Below, one piece after another: positions 27,601 through 38,600 of a stretch of 64,000 nucleotides of DNA (positions are counted from its first letter, which is position 1; each line of letters opens with the position of its first letter). The position numbers and the translations under genes were made by a program. This DNA comes from Mycteria americana (lineage: Eukaryota > Chordata > Aves > Ciconiiformes > Ciconiidae). The DNA lies in the NCBI RefSeq assembly GCF_035582795.1, contig NC_134369.1, positions 62,930,001-62,994,000 on the forward strand, written 5' to 3'. The notes below the pieces were generated by a model, which ran no database searches, was not told the origin of the DNA, and was given only the letters and a program-made list of their open reading frames with translations.

Positions 27601-28776
27601 TTGTAAAAGATGTCTTTAATATTCTCACCAAAAAGCATTCTGCTGCAGTGCTTCGGTTGCGAACACTGCAGAGGAACTGTAAATAAAAAGCTCATTTCTA
27701 TTGGAATTAGAGAAAACACGAGATATACTCCCTTATATGGAGTATCTCATAAACCCACATTTGAGATCAAACAGAGTTTGAAAGAAATCAACAAAAAGAA
27801 TGTAATTGCTTATTACTCGGTCTCAGAGGATCCTGTCATAAAACGAACAGTCATCAAGAACAACTCTCTTCTGACCACTGCATCAGCCCACAGCGAAAGG
27901 GGGAGGGAAAGACAGGGGAAGGAAACGGGGAGAGATTCTGTCACAGAAGACAATCAAGGTTGTTTGCGGGGAAATGAAAGGTTTTATCTTCGATAAACAA
28001 GCGACGGCTTCACAAAAGATGTGGCAGAAACCGAGGAGGAAGACCGCCTTTCCCTCAGAGGCGGCGAGGCTGAAATGAAGCTGCCGCCTGCGCTCGCCTG
28101 ACAACCGGCCGAAGGGCCGGAGCCGCCTGCCCCGGGACTGGTTAACCCTTCCCCACACCGGGGCGGCGAAAAATCGGTGTTTGGAGGGAAAAACCCCAAA
28201 CAAACAAACATACCCCCCACGCACACCCACTCACACAAACACAGAAAACCCACCCACGCCTCACATCGGGCCTCGGCGGCCAGCAGCCGGTCCTCCCGCC
28301 GGCCGATACCCAGACGGCGATACCTGCGCTCCCCGCGGCCCCCCGCCGAAACTGCCGCGGGCTCAAGAGGGCGCCGGGGGGCGGGGAAGGAGCCCTGTCA
28401 GGCAGACTCGAGGGCAGAGCCCGGGGGGACGCGGCCCTCGACCTGTCACGGCCGGTGCAAAGCCGAGAGCGGATCGGCCGGCGGAGGGGGGCGGCAGCCC
28501 CTCGCCGAGGGAAGGAGCGGAAGCAGGTCGTGTCCCCCCAGAAGCCAGGGACGGCAGTAACCGGCGGCCCCACCCCCAGCGGGGAGCCTGTCGGCGTCTC
28601 CGCAGCACCGTCGCCCTCTGCCCCGGCTGGCCGGGGCACAGACGGGGATGACGGCGGCGCCGCGCACTCCATCCGCCACCGCCGGCCCCGCAGGAAAAGG
28701 CAAGGCGTCCCACCGCCCGGCAAAGCGGCGCCAGGCCGGGAAGGCGACGACGCGAACTCAGCCCCTTCCCACTCAC

Positions 28777-28785
28777 CGGCATCAT
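28777..28785 (-). CDS. PPP1R13B: PPP1R13B (ASPP1) first coding segment, MMP
   Basis: On the minus strand ATGATGCCG is followed at once by a consensus donor GTGAGT (28,776-28,771). Only three residues (Met-Met-Pro) are encoded before an intron of about 28 kb. Joined in phase 0 to exon 2 (870-723) this gives [13 protein letters not shown], matching the human ASPP1 start as I remember it. This makes the tiny coding segment credible despite its size. The rest of exon 1 is 5'-UTR inside the CpG island. I cannot fix the transcription start, which is probably within about 28,850-29,060. Confidence 0.93.
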
Positions 28786-29286
28786 CTCTGCAGCCGTCCC
28801 CCAGCCAGCCCCGCCGAGGCTGCCGCCGTGCCGTGCCGGGCCTCTCCTGCCGCCGCCGCCTCGCACCGTGGAGGACGCTGCGCTCGCCCTGGCGGCTGTG
28901 ACAGGTGCCTGCCGCGCGCCTCGCTCCCCACAGCGGGCGGAAGGAAGAGGCGAAGGCGGCGGCGACGGCCGGGCTCCCAACCCCCCTCCTCCTCAGCGCG
29001 GCGGCGGCCTCCCTGCCTCCTTCCCTCGGCGCTTCCTGCTCCGCTCCGCCCGCGCCACGCCGCCCAGCCAGGGGTTAACCGCCGCCACGGCCTCATTGGC
29101 CGAGGCGGGAAGAGCCGAGGGCGGGGCGGCTGGAGGCGCGCGCACGGCCCGCGTGGGGAGGGAGCTGCGCGGGTGCGCGCTTCGGTGCTACGCGTGACCG
29201 CGGGCGCTGTGCGGGGCCAGGATCCGCGTCCTCCGCTCGCCGTCGCGCCGGGGGTGGTTTCCCTCGCAGACCCACCGTGACACCTG

Positions 29287-29310
29287 CCCCCCCCCCCCCC
29301 CCCCCCCCCC
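29287..29310. repeat. Poly-C tract (24 C)
   Basis: An uninterrupted run of 24 C on the plus strand in the CpG island, 500 bases upstream of the PPP1R13B start codon. The minus strand is a 24-G run able to form a G-quadruplex. Its length is likely polymorphic and sensitive to assembly error. Confidence 0.9.
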
Positions 29311-30035
29311 AGCTCCGTGTTTCGCGTGGTTCCCGTCCCGCCGGTTCTTTCCCGCGGCCCCGCTCCGGGCCCGGTCTCCTCTTCCCCTCGGTGCTGTGCC
29401 GCCCTGCCCCCGGGCCGGGCCCCCGGCGGGCGCTGCCTCTTCTGGGCGGGCTGCCCGAGGCCGGTTCCCGCGGGTCCCGGCGGTGGAGGAAGAGGCAGCG
29501 GCCCTGGGCGTTTTCTGCTCCCGGAATGCGGGGAATGCGGTGGCGGCGGGACGGCTCCGCCCGGCCCGGCCCAGCCACTGCGCGGGCGAGCGGCCGGGAG
29601 CGCGGCCGCTGTAGCTGCGCGCTGGGGCGCGGGGGAGCGAGGCGCGACCCGCCAGGCGTGCGGGGAGCCGGCGGGCGGGAGCTGGGAGACAGCACGGGGG
29701 TTGTTGGTCGAGGGCGGGCGGCCCGCTGTGCTCTGAGGCGGGCGGGTGCGCAGAGGAGGTCGCTTTCCACCAGCTTGTCTTGGTCTGCGGAAACACACAT
29801 CGGTGCACAGCTGGTCTTTGTGGCTCGAATAACGTCAGCCTCTAGCGTCACCCTCGTTTTACCGGTCCTTCGCCCGTGCATTACTCGTGAAATCTGTCTG
29901 ATGCACAAAACTCCCCTTAACAGCAGGAGAGAAGGTGTTCCTGTCCAGGACCCCGACGACAGACTCCTGTGAGATTTGGTCTCGTGTTTCAAAGTAAGGT
30001 TTGGTTTTTTCATTTTCTGGTGTCTCAATCGGTAG

Positions 30036-30140
30036 AGCTACAACAGCAAGATGAAAGTTAACAGCTTGGAAGAAGTCAAGCTCAGCTCTAAGTCAAAACA
30101 TCACCATATGCCATGCAATGTAGACAAATTTCATATTGCT
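30036..30140 (+). CDS. Hypothetical exon A of a possible new plus-strand gene
   Basis: Weak prediction. Preceded by an acceptor-like CTCAATCGGTAG, the segment has an ATG at 30,051 with A at -3. It encodes 30 residues beginning MKVNSLEEVKLSSKSKHHHM and ends at a possible donor (GTGAGC at 30,141) in phase 0. It lies just outside the PPP1R13B CpG island and could be driven divergently from it. I recognise no family. Without the splice the frame stops five codons later at 30,156-30,158, so a 35-residue product is the alternative. It could easily be chance. Confidence 0.2.
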
Positions 30141-30550
30141 GTGAGCCTTAAATCCTAATCTACAAAATACATAGACCTACCCAATTCTTCAACTGTTTCT
30201 GTAAATGGCTGGTTTCCAGTCTTTGTTACTTTATTTGTAGAACACCGTGACAGATCTCAGCTAGGGGGGGAAAAAAAGGATAACTTCGGAAGTTTTTGAG
30301 AGCAGCTTAGATACTGTTTGTGTAAGTCTTTTGAGGGTAAGAGGTGATAGCATATTAATCTCAAATATGAGCCTGTATGTTAAATGTAACCTATTAATGT
30401 AAGATTCTATACCAGATAATTGTGTAAATTGTCTTAATATATACATGCCTAAGATTTCATTGTGTATCCTTGTCAGCGTGTTTGCAGACTCTGGTGTCAG
30501 CTTTGTGATAGGTCAAAGCTTCTGCTTATTTTAATAAATTGGTCCTACAG

Positions 30551-30704
30551 GAAAAACCTATTAGCGTCACAAGAAAATACTTTGTCAGTTTAAAATTATT
30601 TTGCAAGTACTATTCGGAGTGCTACTTGCTGACAGTAACACTGTTGTCATACTTGTTTTCTTGTACGCTGGGATTCTACCTCACACACACAGCTTTGGAA
30701 ATAG
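30551..30704 (+). CDS. Hypothetical exon B, possible membrane segment
   Basis: Weak prediction. A 154-nt open segment lies between acceptor TTGGTCCTACAG and a good donor GTAAGA (30,705). It is read in the same phase in which candidate exon A ends. The translation runs from EKPISVTRKYFVSLK to HTALEI. Its middle (YLLTVTLLSYLFSCTLGFYL) is hydrophobic enough for one transmembrane helix, with basic residues before it. It ends in phase 1. AT-rich random sequence often gives F/Y/L/K-rich frames, so hydrophobicity is poor evidence of coding. Confidence 0.22.
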
Positions 30705-31298
30705 GTAAGACTATGATACTTCTGACCCAATAGAGAACTTTAAGATTTACTCAGAATAATAGTATTAACCCTGCAACTAGGCTGACCTGAAATGAAACAG
30801 GCTATAGTGTGCTCGTAGTTATGTATCTTAAGAAAAAAAAGGGAGTTTATCTTAATCAAATTCATACCGAACTTCAGCGAACAAAAGAATAGCAGTGAAT
30901 AGAAATTTACCGGTTGTCTTACTATTTGTGGTGAAATTCTGATTTTAGCAACAAGGGAATTGTGCACCTTTTGCCATGCTTGTTCTTTAAAAATTACTGT
31001 CTTTCTCATTAACCAGGTTAGATTTTTTTGCCAGAGATTAAGTGATGGTCTATAATTTCTTTGCAGGTACACTTTATTGCTGACTTTTCCCTGTTTTCAG
31101 TGATAATAAAAACTAAAATGCTATAAATATTACCCCACTATTACTTTTCCATTGCAGTGGTAGGAATGCTGATAAAATGGAAAGTGGGAGAATACGGTGT
31201 AGACAATTGCTATTGGGAAGGAAGGCGCTCCTCCATGCCTCTATTGGAATAATGGCCTCTAGTATAAAAGTTTGTTGACCTTGTGTTGCTTTTGGCAG

Positions 31299-31369
31299 AT
31301 GCAGGTTCAGCCAATGCAGCAACCAGACAGACTGGATACTGTGGACTTAAGAGGAAACGTCTTCAAAAG
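31299..31369 (+). CDS. Hypothetical exon C
   Basis: Weak prediction. A 71-nt segment lies between a good acceptor (TTGTGTTGCTTTTGGCAG) and a moderate donor (GTAGAG at 31,370). The phase-1 end of candidate exon B continues in frame here as DAGSANAATRQTGYCGLKRK and then RLQK, a basic tail, ending in phase 0. A well-formed 24-nt micro-exon candidate follows at 35,464-35,487 (acceptor in a long pyrimidine run, donor GTAAGT). I could not find a convincing last exon, which argues against the model or for a non-coding RNA. Confidence 0.22.
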
Positions 31370-34300
31370 GTAGAGTACGTACTTTATATGCAAGTCTGTT
31401 CCTACTCCTATTTCTGCTTCTCTTGAAAAAAAAAAAAACCACTTGCCTCATCCCTTCCCATCTCCATTTTCCCATAGAAATGAGGAAAGAAAGAAAAAAA
31501 AATTAACCAATCTTTACAAAGCATAGACTTAAAACTCTACCTGCAGTGTGGTAAATTAACTAACATCTCTCCCACAGAAGAATCCTTTTGGGAACCACTC
31601 TTTTATCAGTCAAGGGACAGAGCAGCCATTATAAAATCTTCTGATTCCAACTTATAATATCTACAAATGTTTTGTTTACTGTGAGCAGGAAAATGGTCAC
31701 TTTTAACAATGTAGAATTTGTTTTCCCCATTGTCCGTGCATTTCCATACCAAATGACTGGTCTGACTTTGTAGAAATTATGTTGCTTGGCCAAAAGAGCC
31801 AGTGCTATCTACAAGTTAGTTGCCTGTCTTAGATAAGTGAGGTTGTGTGAAAGCAGTCGTGATATGGGGAACGCCTAAGCAGATAAGGTAAGAGAATTTG
31901 GTTATGGAAGCAGATAAAGCCAGAGATACGGAACGCAAATTATTTGCTTCCAAAGACATTGCCCTTGTGAGAGGTGCTCTCGTTTTGTTGGCCTTTTTCT
32001 AAAGGAAAGGGTTTGTGCTTATTTGTTGATATAAGTATTAAAACACGTTATGCAAATACCTTTTATGCTCCTCTTGGTTCTTAAAAAAAACAGAGCAATA
32101 CTATTTAACTTTATAAATCGAACCCACTATAGCTTAACAGACATTTATTCAATTTACAACACCAAAAATTAAGAATTACTGTTTATTATGGTATGGTTAG
32201 TTTTTGAGATTTGTGCTGCGCTCATGTTTAGCTAGAAACTGAAATTTGATTGGAATGTACAAACCATCATTTTAGTGCGTTGATAAATATTTGAAATTTA
32301 TGGGTACGTAGAGAAAAATTATCAAAATATGTTTTGTATTTAAGATTTATTGAAAAAAGGGATATTAACTGCAGTTAATATATTAATTGGCAGGCCTCTT
32401 ACTTGATCATGCACAACGTTATTCTTGGGACAAGCAGAGGTTCCCAAAGATACAGGTGGGAGACTAATGAGATTTTTAGGAGCACTCCTGACGAAGTTCC
32501 AACTTGTGTTTTTTTTAAGTATCTCCTAGCGAGATTTTCAAATGTAGATGTTTTTTAAAGTTTTTAAAACTACTAGGTCTGAATCTGTCCTACTTCTTTT
32601 TTTATGCATAGACAAATGAGCTTTCCTACCTTCTCAGATCCAAGTTTTCTTCAGTTTTGCATTACCTTGTTAAGATGCTTTTCTGGTGCATAGGAAAATG
32701 CTTTCAGGCTTTGGAGGTGTCACAGGAAAATAAGTGTTATTTTTCATTAATTTAACACTTTTTCTTTTCATGTGGTATTATTTTAAATAACAAGTACTCC
32801 TATTTATAGCCAGAAAGAAACAGTCTCGGAGGTCAAATATTTAGGGTGGGATCCCCCTTAATCCAATTTTAGTAATCTAGAAGTTAGGCATGTAGTCTCA
32901 ATCAGTCCTCTAGGCTCCTTCTATAGATAAATTAGGATGGAGAGGGAAGGGAGAGAGGCAGTTCTGCAGGCAATTCATTCCATGCCGAGATACTCATCCC
33001 ACTATCTAAATCTCTTGGTCTTTGAAGGTGCCTGTCTCTATTGAATAAAGATGGAGCCTGGATGACTAGCTCAGATTAGAGAGCAGACTTTTGGATGGCT
33101 ACAGTTAGGATGGGTTTCCTCACAACTGGCAGAATAAAATTTCTAAAAAGTGAGTATGGGTAGAAATGTTGGGTTTTTTTATGTATGTGTATCACAAAAA
33201 ATTTAATGTATCCTTTCTAAATGAATGAGTGGGTTACTTTATTAAGGAATACAACTCTCCTTTCAAAAATTACATTTTGCATTTGCTGTAATGCAGGAGG
33301 AACTGGCCATGAGTAGATAGGCAATTTTAGAAGTTGAATCACGAAGTACTTCTAACTTGCCAGGCAGTTATTTGCAGATGCAGTGCCATGTAACAGATGA
33401 TAAAAACAAAAAGACTAAGTGTTTCAAGGAGAGTTTCACAGCAGGTAGCCTAAAATCTTTAGTGAAATACTGTGTAAAGTAAGTGTGTATATTTAAAGGA
33501 AAGGTATTTTAATTTGTTACTGTGGCCTTAAGTAACCTCTCATTCCAGAATCAAGCTGATTTCCTAAGGCTGCAACAATAAGGAATTCCTACTGAACAAT
33601 AGTCATATGCTGCCATGTTTGAATTCATTTACAGCCAGTGCATTTTAAACCCCACCAAACCTGTTCAGAGATAAACTATAAATAATAATCTAAAGAAAAC
33701 ACTTTGATGTCTGTTTTGTATACAGTATTTGAGACACGTGAACAGGAGAAAGATACTTTTTCATCACTACCTTGTCATATTCTGAAGTAATGTATGCTGG
33801 ACTAGATGACTAATGTTCTAAAGCTTCCATAGCACAATCCACTCAGTGCATCATTCTGAAAAGGAGAATAAGAATTAAAGCAGGAGTGAAGCCGTATGAT
33901 CTGTATCTAGCATAGCTGCACGCACTTCCTGGGGATTTGAGTGTCTGATGTGTCATGTGTTTCAGCCCTGCATTTGGTGGATTAGAGATGTAATTTCTTT
34001 AAACAATAACGTAAATTGTGTGCTTAATCCAACACACATGGTGCAAAAGAGCGTACTTACTGGAGAATGCTGTGGCCTCATTGGGAATGTGTTGCTATAC
34101 ACTTTCATAAAATTCTTACACTAATACATATTGTTAATTTTTTATGTTGTAGCTACAGAAGATATAGCTCTATAAGACAGACTACATGCCATTGTTTGTA
34201 CAGATGGAAAATCTTGTTCTGCTCCCCTGTAATTTATCATGATGAAACCATTAACTATATTTGAAGGGGTGGAGAAAACAAAAACTTACATGTCCTGGGA

Positions 34301-35173
34301 GAGGTTCTCTCTGCTTGTACCTTTAGGCTTATAACAATTTGGGCTCTCAAGATGTTTCTTTACAAAGATCTTTTTTCTTAAATTTTCAATATGCCCATGA
34401 TGGGTGCAAGTATCTGTGACTAGCTAGATGATGGGTTATTAGTTGAAACATTAATTAGTGACAGGCTAGAGTAACAAGTCAATCCTGCACTCTCTACTCC
34501 TTTTTTTTATATGTCACTTTGTTTTGGGTGTATCACTTCTCTGAAGTTTGAGGGGAAAAAGGATGGGTCATGTTTTAAGATTGAGTCCAGCCATTTCATT
34601 TGTTACTGTAAGTTCAAAATTATTCTCGGGTATCTCAGCCATGATTCAGTGAGTCAAGTACTCAAGTGTTTTTGACAATTTCTGTATGAAGTGATTTCAA
34701 GTATTTCTTCTCTCAGCTAAAGGCTTAATGCAGAATTCTGTGATACACTATTAGTTTTTACCCCATGCTGCAAAAATGGTGGGTGGCTAATTTTCAACTT
34801 TTCTATTAACCATCACTTCTTTGTTTAAGATGGGCAACTACTTTATTTACTGTAATTGAGAACAGTCTGCTTTCTTTTCTTATGTTGGATCATGAGACCA
34901 CTGCTGGATCAGATGCAGGTTTGTCTTCATGTTAAATTTATATTATTCCCATATTCAAACCCAGTAATTCCTAATTTGAAATGTGTATTTTCTGCTAGAA
35001 CATGTCTTTTTCTTGGTTAGCTTACTTGAGGTAAGTACATCTCGTAAGAAAAAATCATGCAGAGGGTATAATGTAATGGAGCTCATGCTTCCTGCTGTTG
35101 TACCTGGTAATGGGGGAACTTGAAGGATTGCAGCTTGGAAGGGGAGATTAGCCAAGTCCTCTGCTTGATTCTG

Positions 35174-35210
35174 CCCAGACTTCAGAATCTGCTTGATTCT
35201 GAAGTCTGGG
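35174..35210. repeat. Perfect 16-bp inverted repeat with 5-base loop
   Basis: CCCAGACTTCAGAATC (35,174-35,189) is followed by TGCTT and then its exact reverse complement GATTCTGAAGTCTGGG (35,195-35,210). CTGCTTGATTCTG also occurs directly at 35,161-35,173 and again at 35,189-35,201. The combination of direct and inverted copies is typical of a replication template switch. There is no T-run or gene context to make it a terminator. Confidence 0.92.
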
Positions 35211-35605
35211 ATACACTGGAAGGTGTTTCTCAGCAATTACTGAGACAAGGTGATGTGCAAAGGAGGCTTGGAGAGAAAAACATGTCTCTGAACTGAAGAA
35301 TACTCACATTTAGTAGGAGAAAGAAATTATAAACCAAATTAAATGTGTATTTTTAAAAACATAGTAAGCTGTTTATACTTAGTATTTAAACAACTATGTT
35401 ATTAAGACTATGCTACTGGAAATAATGTTCTTTACCTTTTTTTGTGTGTTGTACTCATCACAGATTTTACAGATAAGAATACACAAGGTAAGTTTCCTCC
35501 AAAAATACAATACAGGGTATTGGATCTGTTTAAATAAAACACCATTACAGATGTGAAACAGGATATGGTTATGATTTAAGATACACCTCTATGGAAAACA
35601 TATCT

Positions 35606-35608
<3 letters not shown>

Positions 35609-35663
<55 letters not shown>
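35609..35663. repeat. (AT)n microsatellite
   Basis: About 27 AT dinucleotides without interruption, followed by an A13 run. It is self-complementary and likely to be polymorphic. Confidence 0.95.
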
Positions 35664-35668
<5 letters not shown>

Positions 35669-38600
35669 AAAAAAACCTTAAGTGATCACTTTTTGGGCTT
35701 TTTTGATTACCAAAAATTGTCATAGCATAGCTGTCTTCTATACAGGTCTATACAATTTATTGTGAATCTGAGTTCTTCTGTCACAGACATTTTTGTAGTA
35801 TATGTATAGTATAATATAGTATATAGTACAGTATTTTTATAGTTTATGCAATAGTGCATTTTTATAGAAGAGCAGCTGCACTCAAATAATCTGACCAGCA
35901 GATGTAATCTAAGACACTTGCAATGATGTTTTTTTCCATGTTGTAAACAAAAATACAGGTTTTGTGCCTTACTGATGCTTAAGGTTCATCCTTTCTAACT
36001 GTCTGTATGAATATTGCTTTTCCAGATAAACTAATGATGATGTAGTCCCAGGAACATTAGTGAGACAAGTTGATTTTGCCTCTAAGTGCCTTGGTTTGTA
36101 ATCTTCCAGAAACATATTTCCAAATAATTTTTAATTTTACTGTTGTGATCCTACGACAAGGTTTACTGCAGTTCTTAGCTGCATAAACAGAAGAATGTCA
36201 ACAGTAAAGGGAGATGAATTCTATAAGGCATTGATGGAACCCTATTGAAAATGATTCCATGAAAAGCCATAGAAATAGTGACAGCAGAAAATGTATCACT
36301 GGTATGCGTTTAGAATCTATTTTAGGTTGATTTATTCAAAGAAGATATAATAATATGCAGCTGAACCTCATAAGATTGGGAAGACTGGAAAGGAGCGTGT
36401 TCATCATGGAGGAGTACACACAATAATAACCTACTTGCTTGGGGATGATTAGATGCTACTTTAAAAGTTTGTCTACTGCTTATGTCTCAAATTAAAAACC
36501 AGTATTTCTATTCTATAAAAGGACAAGCTACAGCACAAGGTAAAGTAGCTTGAATATTTTCTCTTTTTCTTCCGATTGCTACGTGAAAGTTCTACACAAT
36601 ATTTTTTCTTGCCTTCTGTTTTTGTCCTTCTAGACAGGCCTGAGTACATGTTTAAATTAGTAGCCTTAATTTAAAAAGAGGTGTGATAGTTAGCATTAAT
36701 AAGAATACATAATTTGAAAGCAAAGTAAAAATATTTTTTGCAAGATTCCTTTTCTAATTGCATTACTCCAAAAGAATTAACTAAATCAAAGTATGCTGAA
36801 AAGTATTTATGTCTCAGTGTTTACTGAAACAAGAGTCGGATCCTTTGTTAAAATTGGTATGTCTCCAATTCTTAGTTTATGGAAAGAAATGCATAATTTA
36901 AATTTTTGTTAATTATTTTAAAGAAGTGTCTTGAGGTCCTAAAAGAATTTTCTTTTCAAGCTGTATGTGATATGATATGTAGAATACAACATAAGGAGTG
37001 TAAGGAGAGAACTGAAATGTCAAGTATAAGAGAATTTAAACAAGGCTATTTTTCTGTACAAGTACACTAAATTAAAAGGTATACCTGAAGCATCAAGAGT
37101 AAAGACTCAATAATAGTGCTGCAAAAAAGTATAACTTGAGACTGATATATATATCCTCAAGATAAATAATGGAGTTAATTATAAAAGTGGAAATACTTTC
37201 GGTTACACCCCCCAAAAAAAGGGTATCCTTCTCTGTATTCTTGGTCCTGTATCAAATGCCTGTTCACATTCTAATCCATTTATTAATCCCTCCTTTTTCC
37301 TCCCATAATACTCTGGTTGTATTCACAGTTTAGTTGTTGCCATTTTGCTTGTTTATGTGGCATTCCATAGGAAATATCTCACAACAGTTTCTACTTAATA
37401 CCTACAGAATTCCCCCCTAATTGCAGCAATTCTTAATATTATCAAAAGCATGCTAAACACAACAGGTTAAAACAAGAAATGAAGACTACAACTGATACTG
37501 CAGGAGAAATCTGTGTAGGCAGAAGTAGTCATCACAGGTGGGATTCATTCAGTATACTGCTGTTAGTTCTACCACCCACAGAATCCCTATTATCATTTCC
37601 TAGCAAACACACTTCATTAGCTCTGAAGAAATCTCTACTGTCTGTTCGAGCAGATAGCTGAAGTTACTGTGATAATATGGATATAAAAGTTAAAGGGCCT
37701 GTCAATTAAAAAGTTACTTTAGGTTTTTGAAGGTCATAATTATTAAAAAGTAAATTTTCATTTGATGACAACCAATAATATAATTTGACTTGAAAAACCA
37801 CTTCCAAATTTATCCTTTATTACCACAAGTATTCTTCCTGCAAGTATTAAGCATTAGGATAGTATGGTACAATTGTTTTCCCTGTTCCCTACTTGTTTGT
37901 TCGTTTGTCCCAATTAAGCGATACTATAAACTTGAGAAAGCGACGTGCTCAAGAGGAAGGAAGCAAGGTTCTGCCTTTTTGCTGAACCACAAGCTGACAT
38001 TCCTGATTTGTATACAGGGTGGAGTTCTGCATTCTTATTCCTGTGAGTGTTGACAGTGATGACAGGTCTTATGGGAGAGACACTACTTTGATCATGTGCG
38101 TAGCTGGGTATGAGGAGGAAACTTGCATTAAATTATTGTAAGGGACACAATTACTTAGGAAGGCTGGGTGAGTGAATGGGAAGCTAGAAATTCTGATTCT
38201 TCTGCCCCTTTTCTGCAAAAAAAATAATGCTGCTGTGCTGTAATGCAAGTTATAAAGCAGCTTTGCTGTAACAGGATCAGGAGGTGGATCCAAATTAAAA
38301 CAGAAAAAAACCCTGAGTGCTTGTTTTGTTATTTTAGAGGGGAATTATGAAAAATTGCCTGATCTGATTCACAAGTAGTTGTATCAGCACAACTATGAGG
38401 ACCAAGAACTGTGGTATAAGCTGCCAGAGTACTCATACTGTTAAACCACAACCAAAGAAATCATAGTACCCTTAGCAGAATTTAATTAAAACTTCCAAAT
38501 AATCCATTCTTGTGGTGGTCAGTTCATTCTGAGTTAGGGGAGCGTAATTGTCTCCCCGTAGTTTGCCTGCAGCAGTGGAGTAGACTACAGGAACTTGTTT

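Larger units (their letters stand above)
871..28776 (-). other. PPP1R13B: PPP1R13B intron 1, about 28 kb
   Basis: This is a large first intron between donor GTGAGT (28,776-28,771) and the acceptor at 871. It is AT-rich and has no exon I can support. It holds an old CR1 fragment (about 3,170-3,455), a long CR1 copy (about 7,267-9,243) with a small CR1 tail nested in it, A/C-rich low-complexity tracts near 13.3, 13.95, 15.4 and 24.6 kb, and scattered A-runs. Open frames of 60-130 codons here look like chance. Separate entries list the recognised elements. The rest shows nothing I can name. Confidence 0.85.
28000..29760. promoter_or_regulatory. PPP1R13B: CpG island and PPP1R13B promoter
   Basis: About 1.75 kb that is very GC- and CpG-rich in an AT-rich landscape, covering the PPP1R13B first exon. 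Upstream of the start codon on the minus strand there is a CCAAT box (ATTGG on plus, 29,095-29,099) and a GC box (GGGCGGGGC, 29,119-29,127), about 310-340 bases from the ATG. No TATA box is evident, as expected for a CpG-island promoter. The island extends about 900 bases upstream of the ATG, including a 24-C tract, so divergent plus-strand transcription is possible. Long open frames on both strands here reflect the lack of AT-rich stop codons. Confidence 0.85.

Noticed and set aside
27610-27996. 128-codon plus-strand open frame at the edge of the CpG island
   Set aside because: No recognisable domain, no splice or promoter context of its own, and its end merges into GC-rich sequence where stops are rare.
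28142-30028. Many long overlapping open frames on both strands, up to 338 codons
   Set aside because: They are Arg/Pro/Gly/Ala-rich translations of a CpG island where stop codons are scarce. They overlap each other on both strands and resemble no protein.
32396-32454. Possible extra exon of the candidate plus-strand gene (AG...GTGGGA bounded, open)
   Set aside because: Poor pyrimidine tract, and it would shift the phase so that the next candidate segment hits a stop.
33790-33830. CTGGACTAGATGACTAATGT, resembling a CR1 3' tail
   Set aside because: Only about 20 bases resemble CR1 and the flanks do not continue the match, so it is too short to call.
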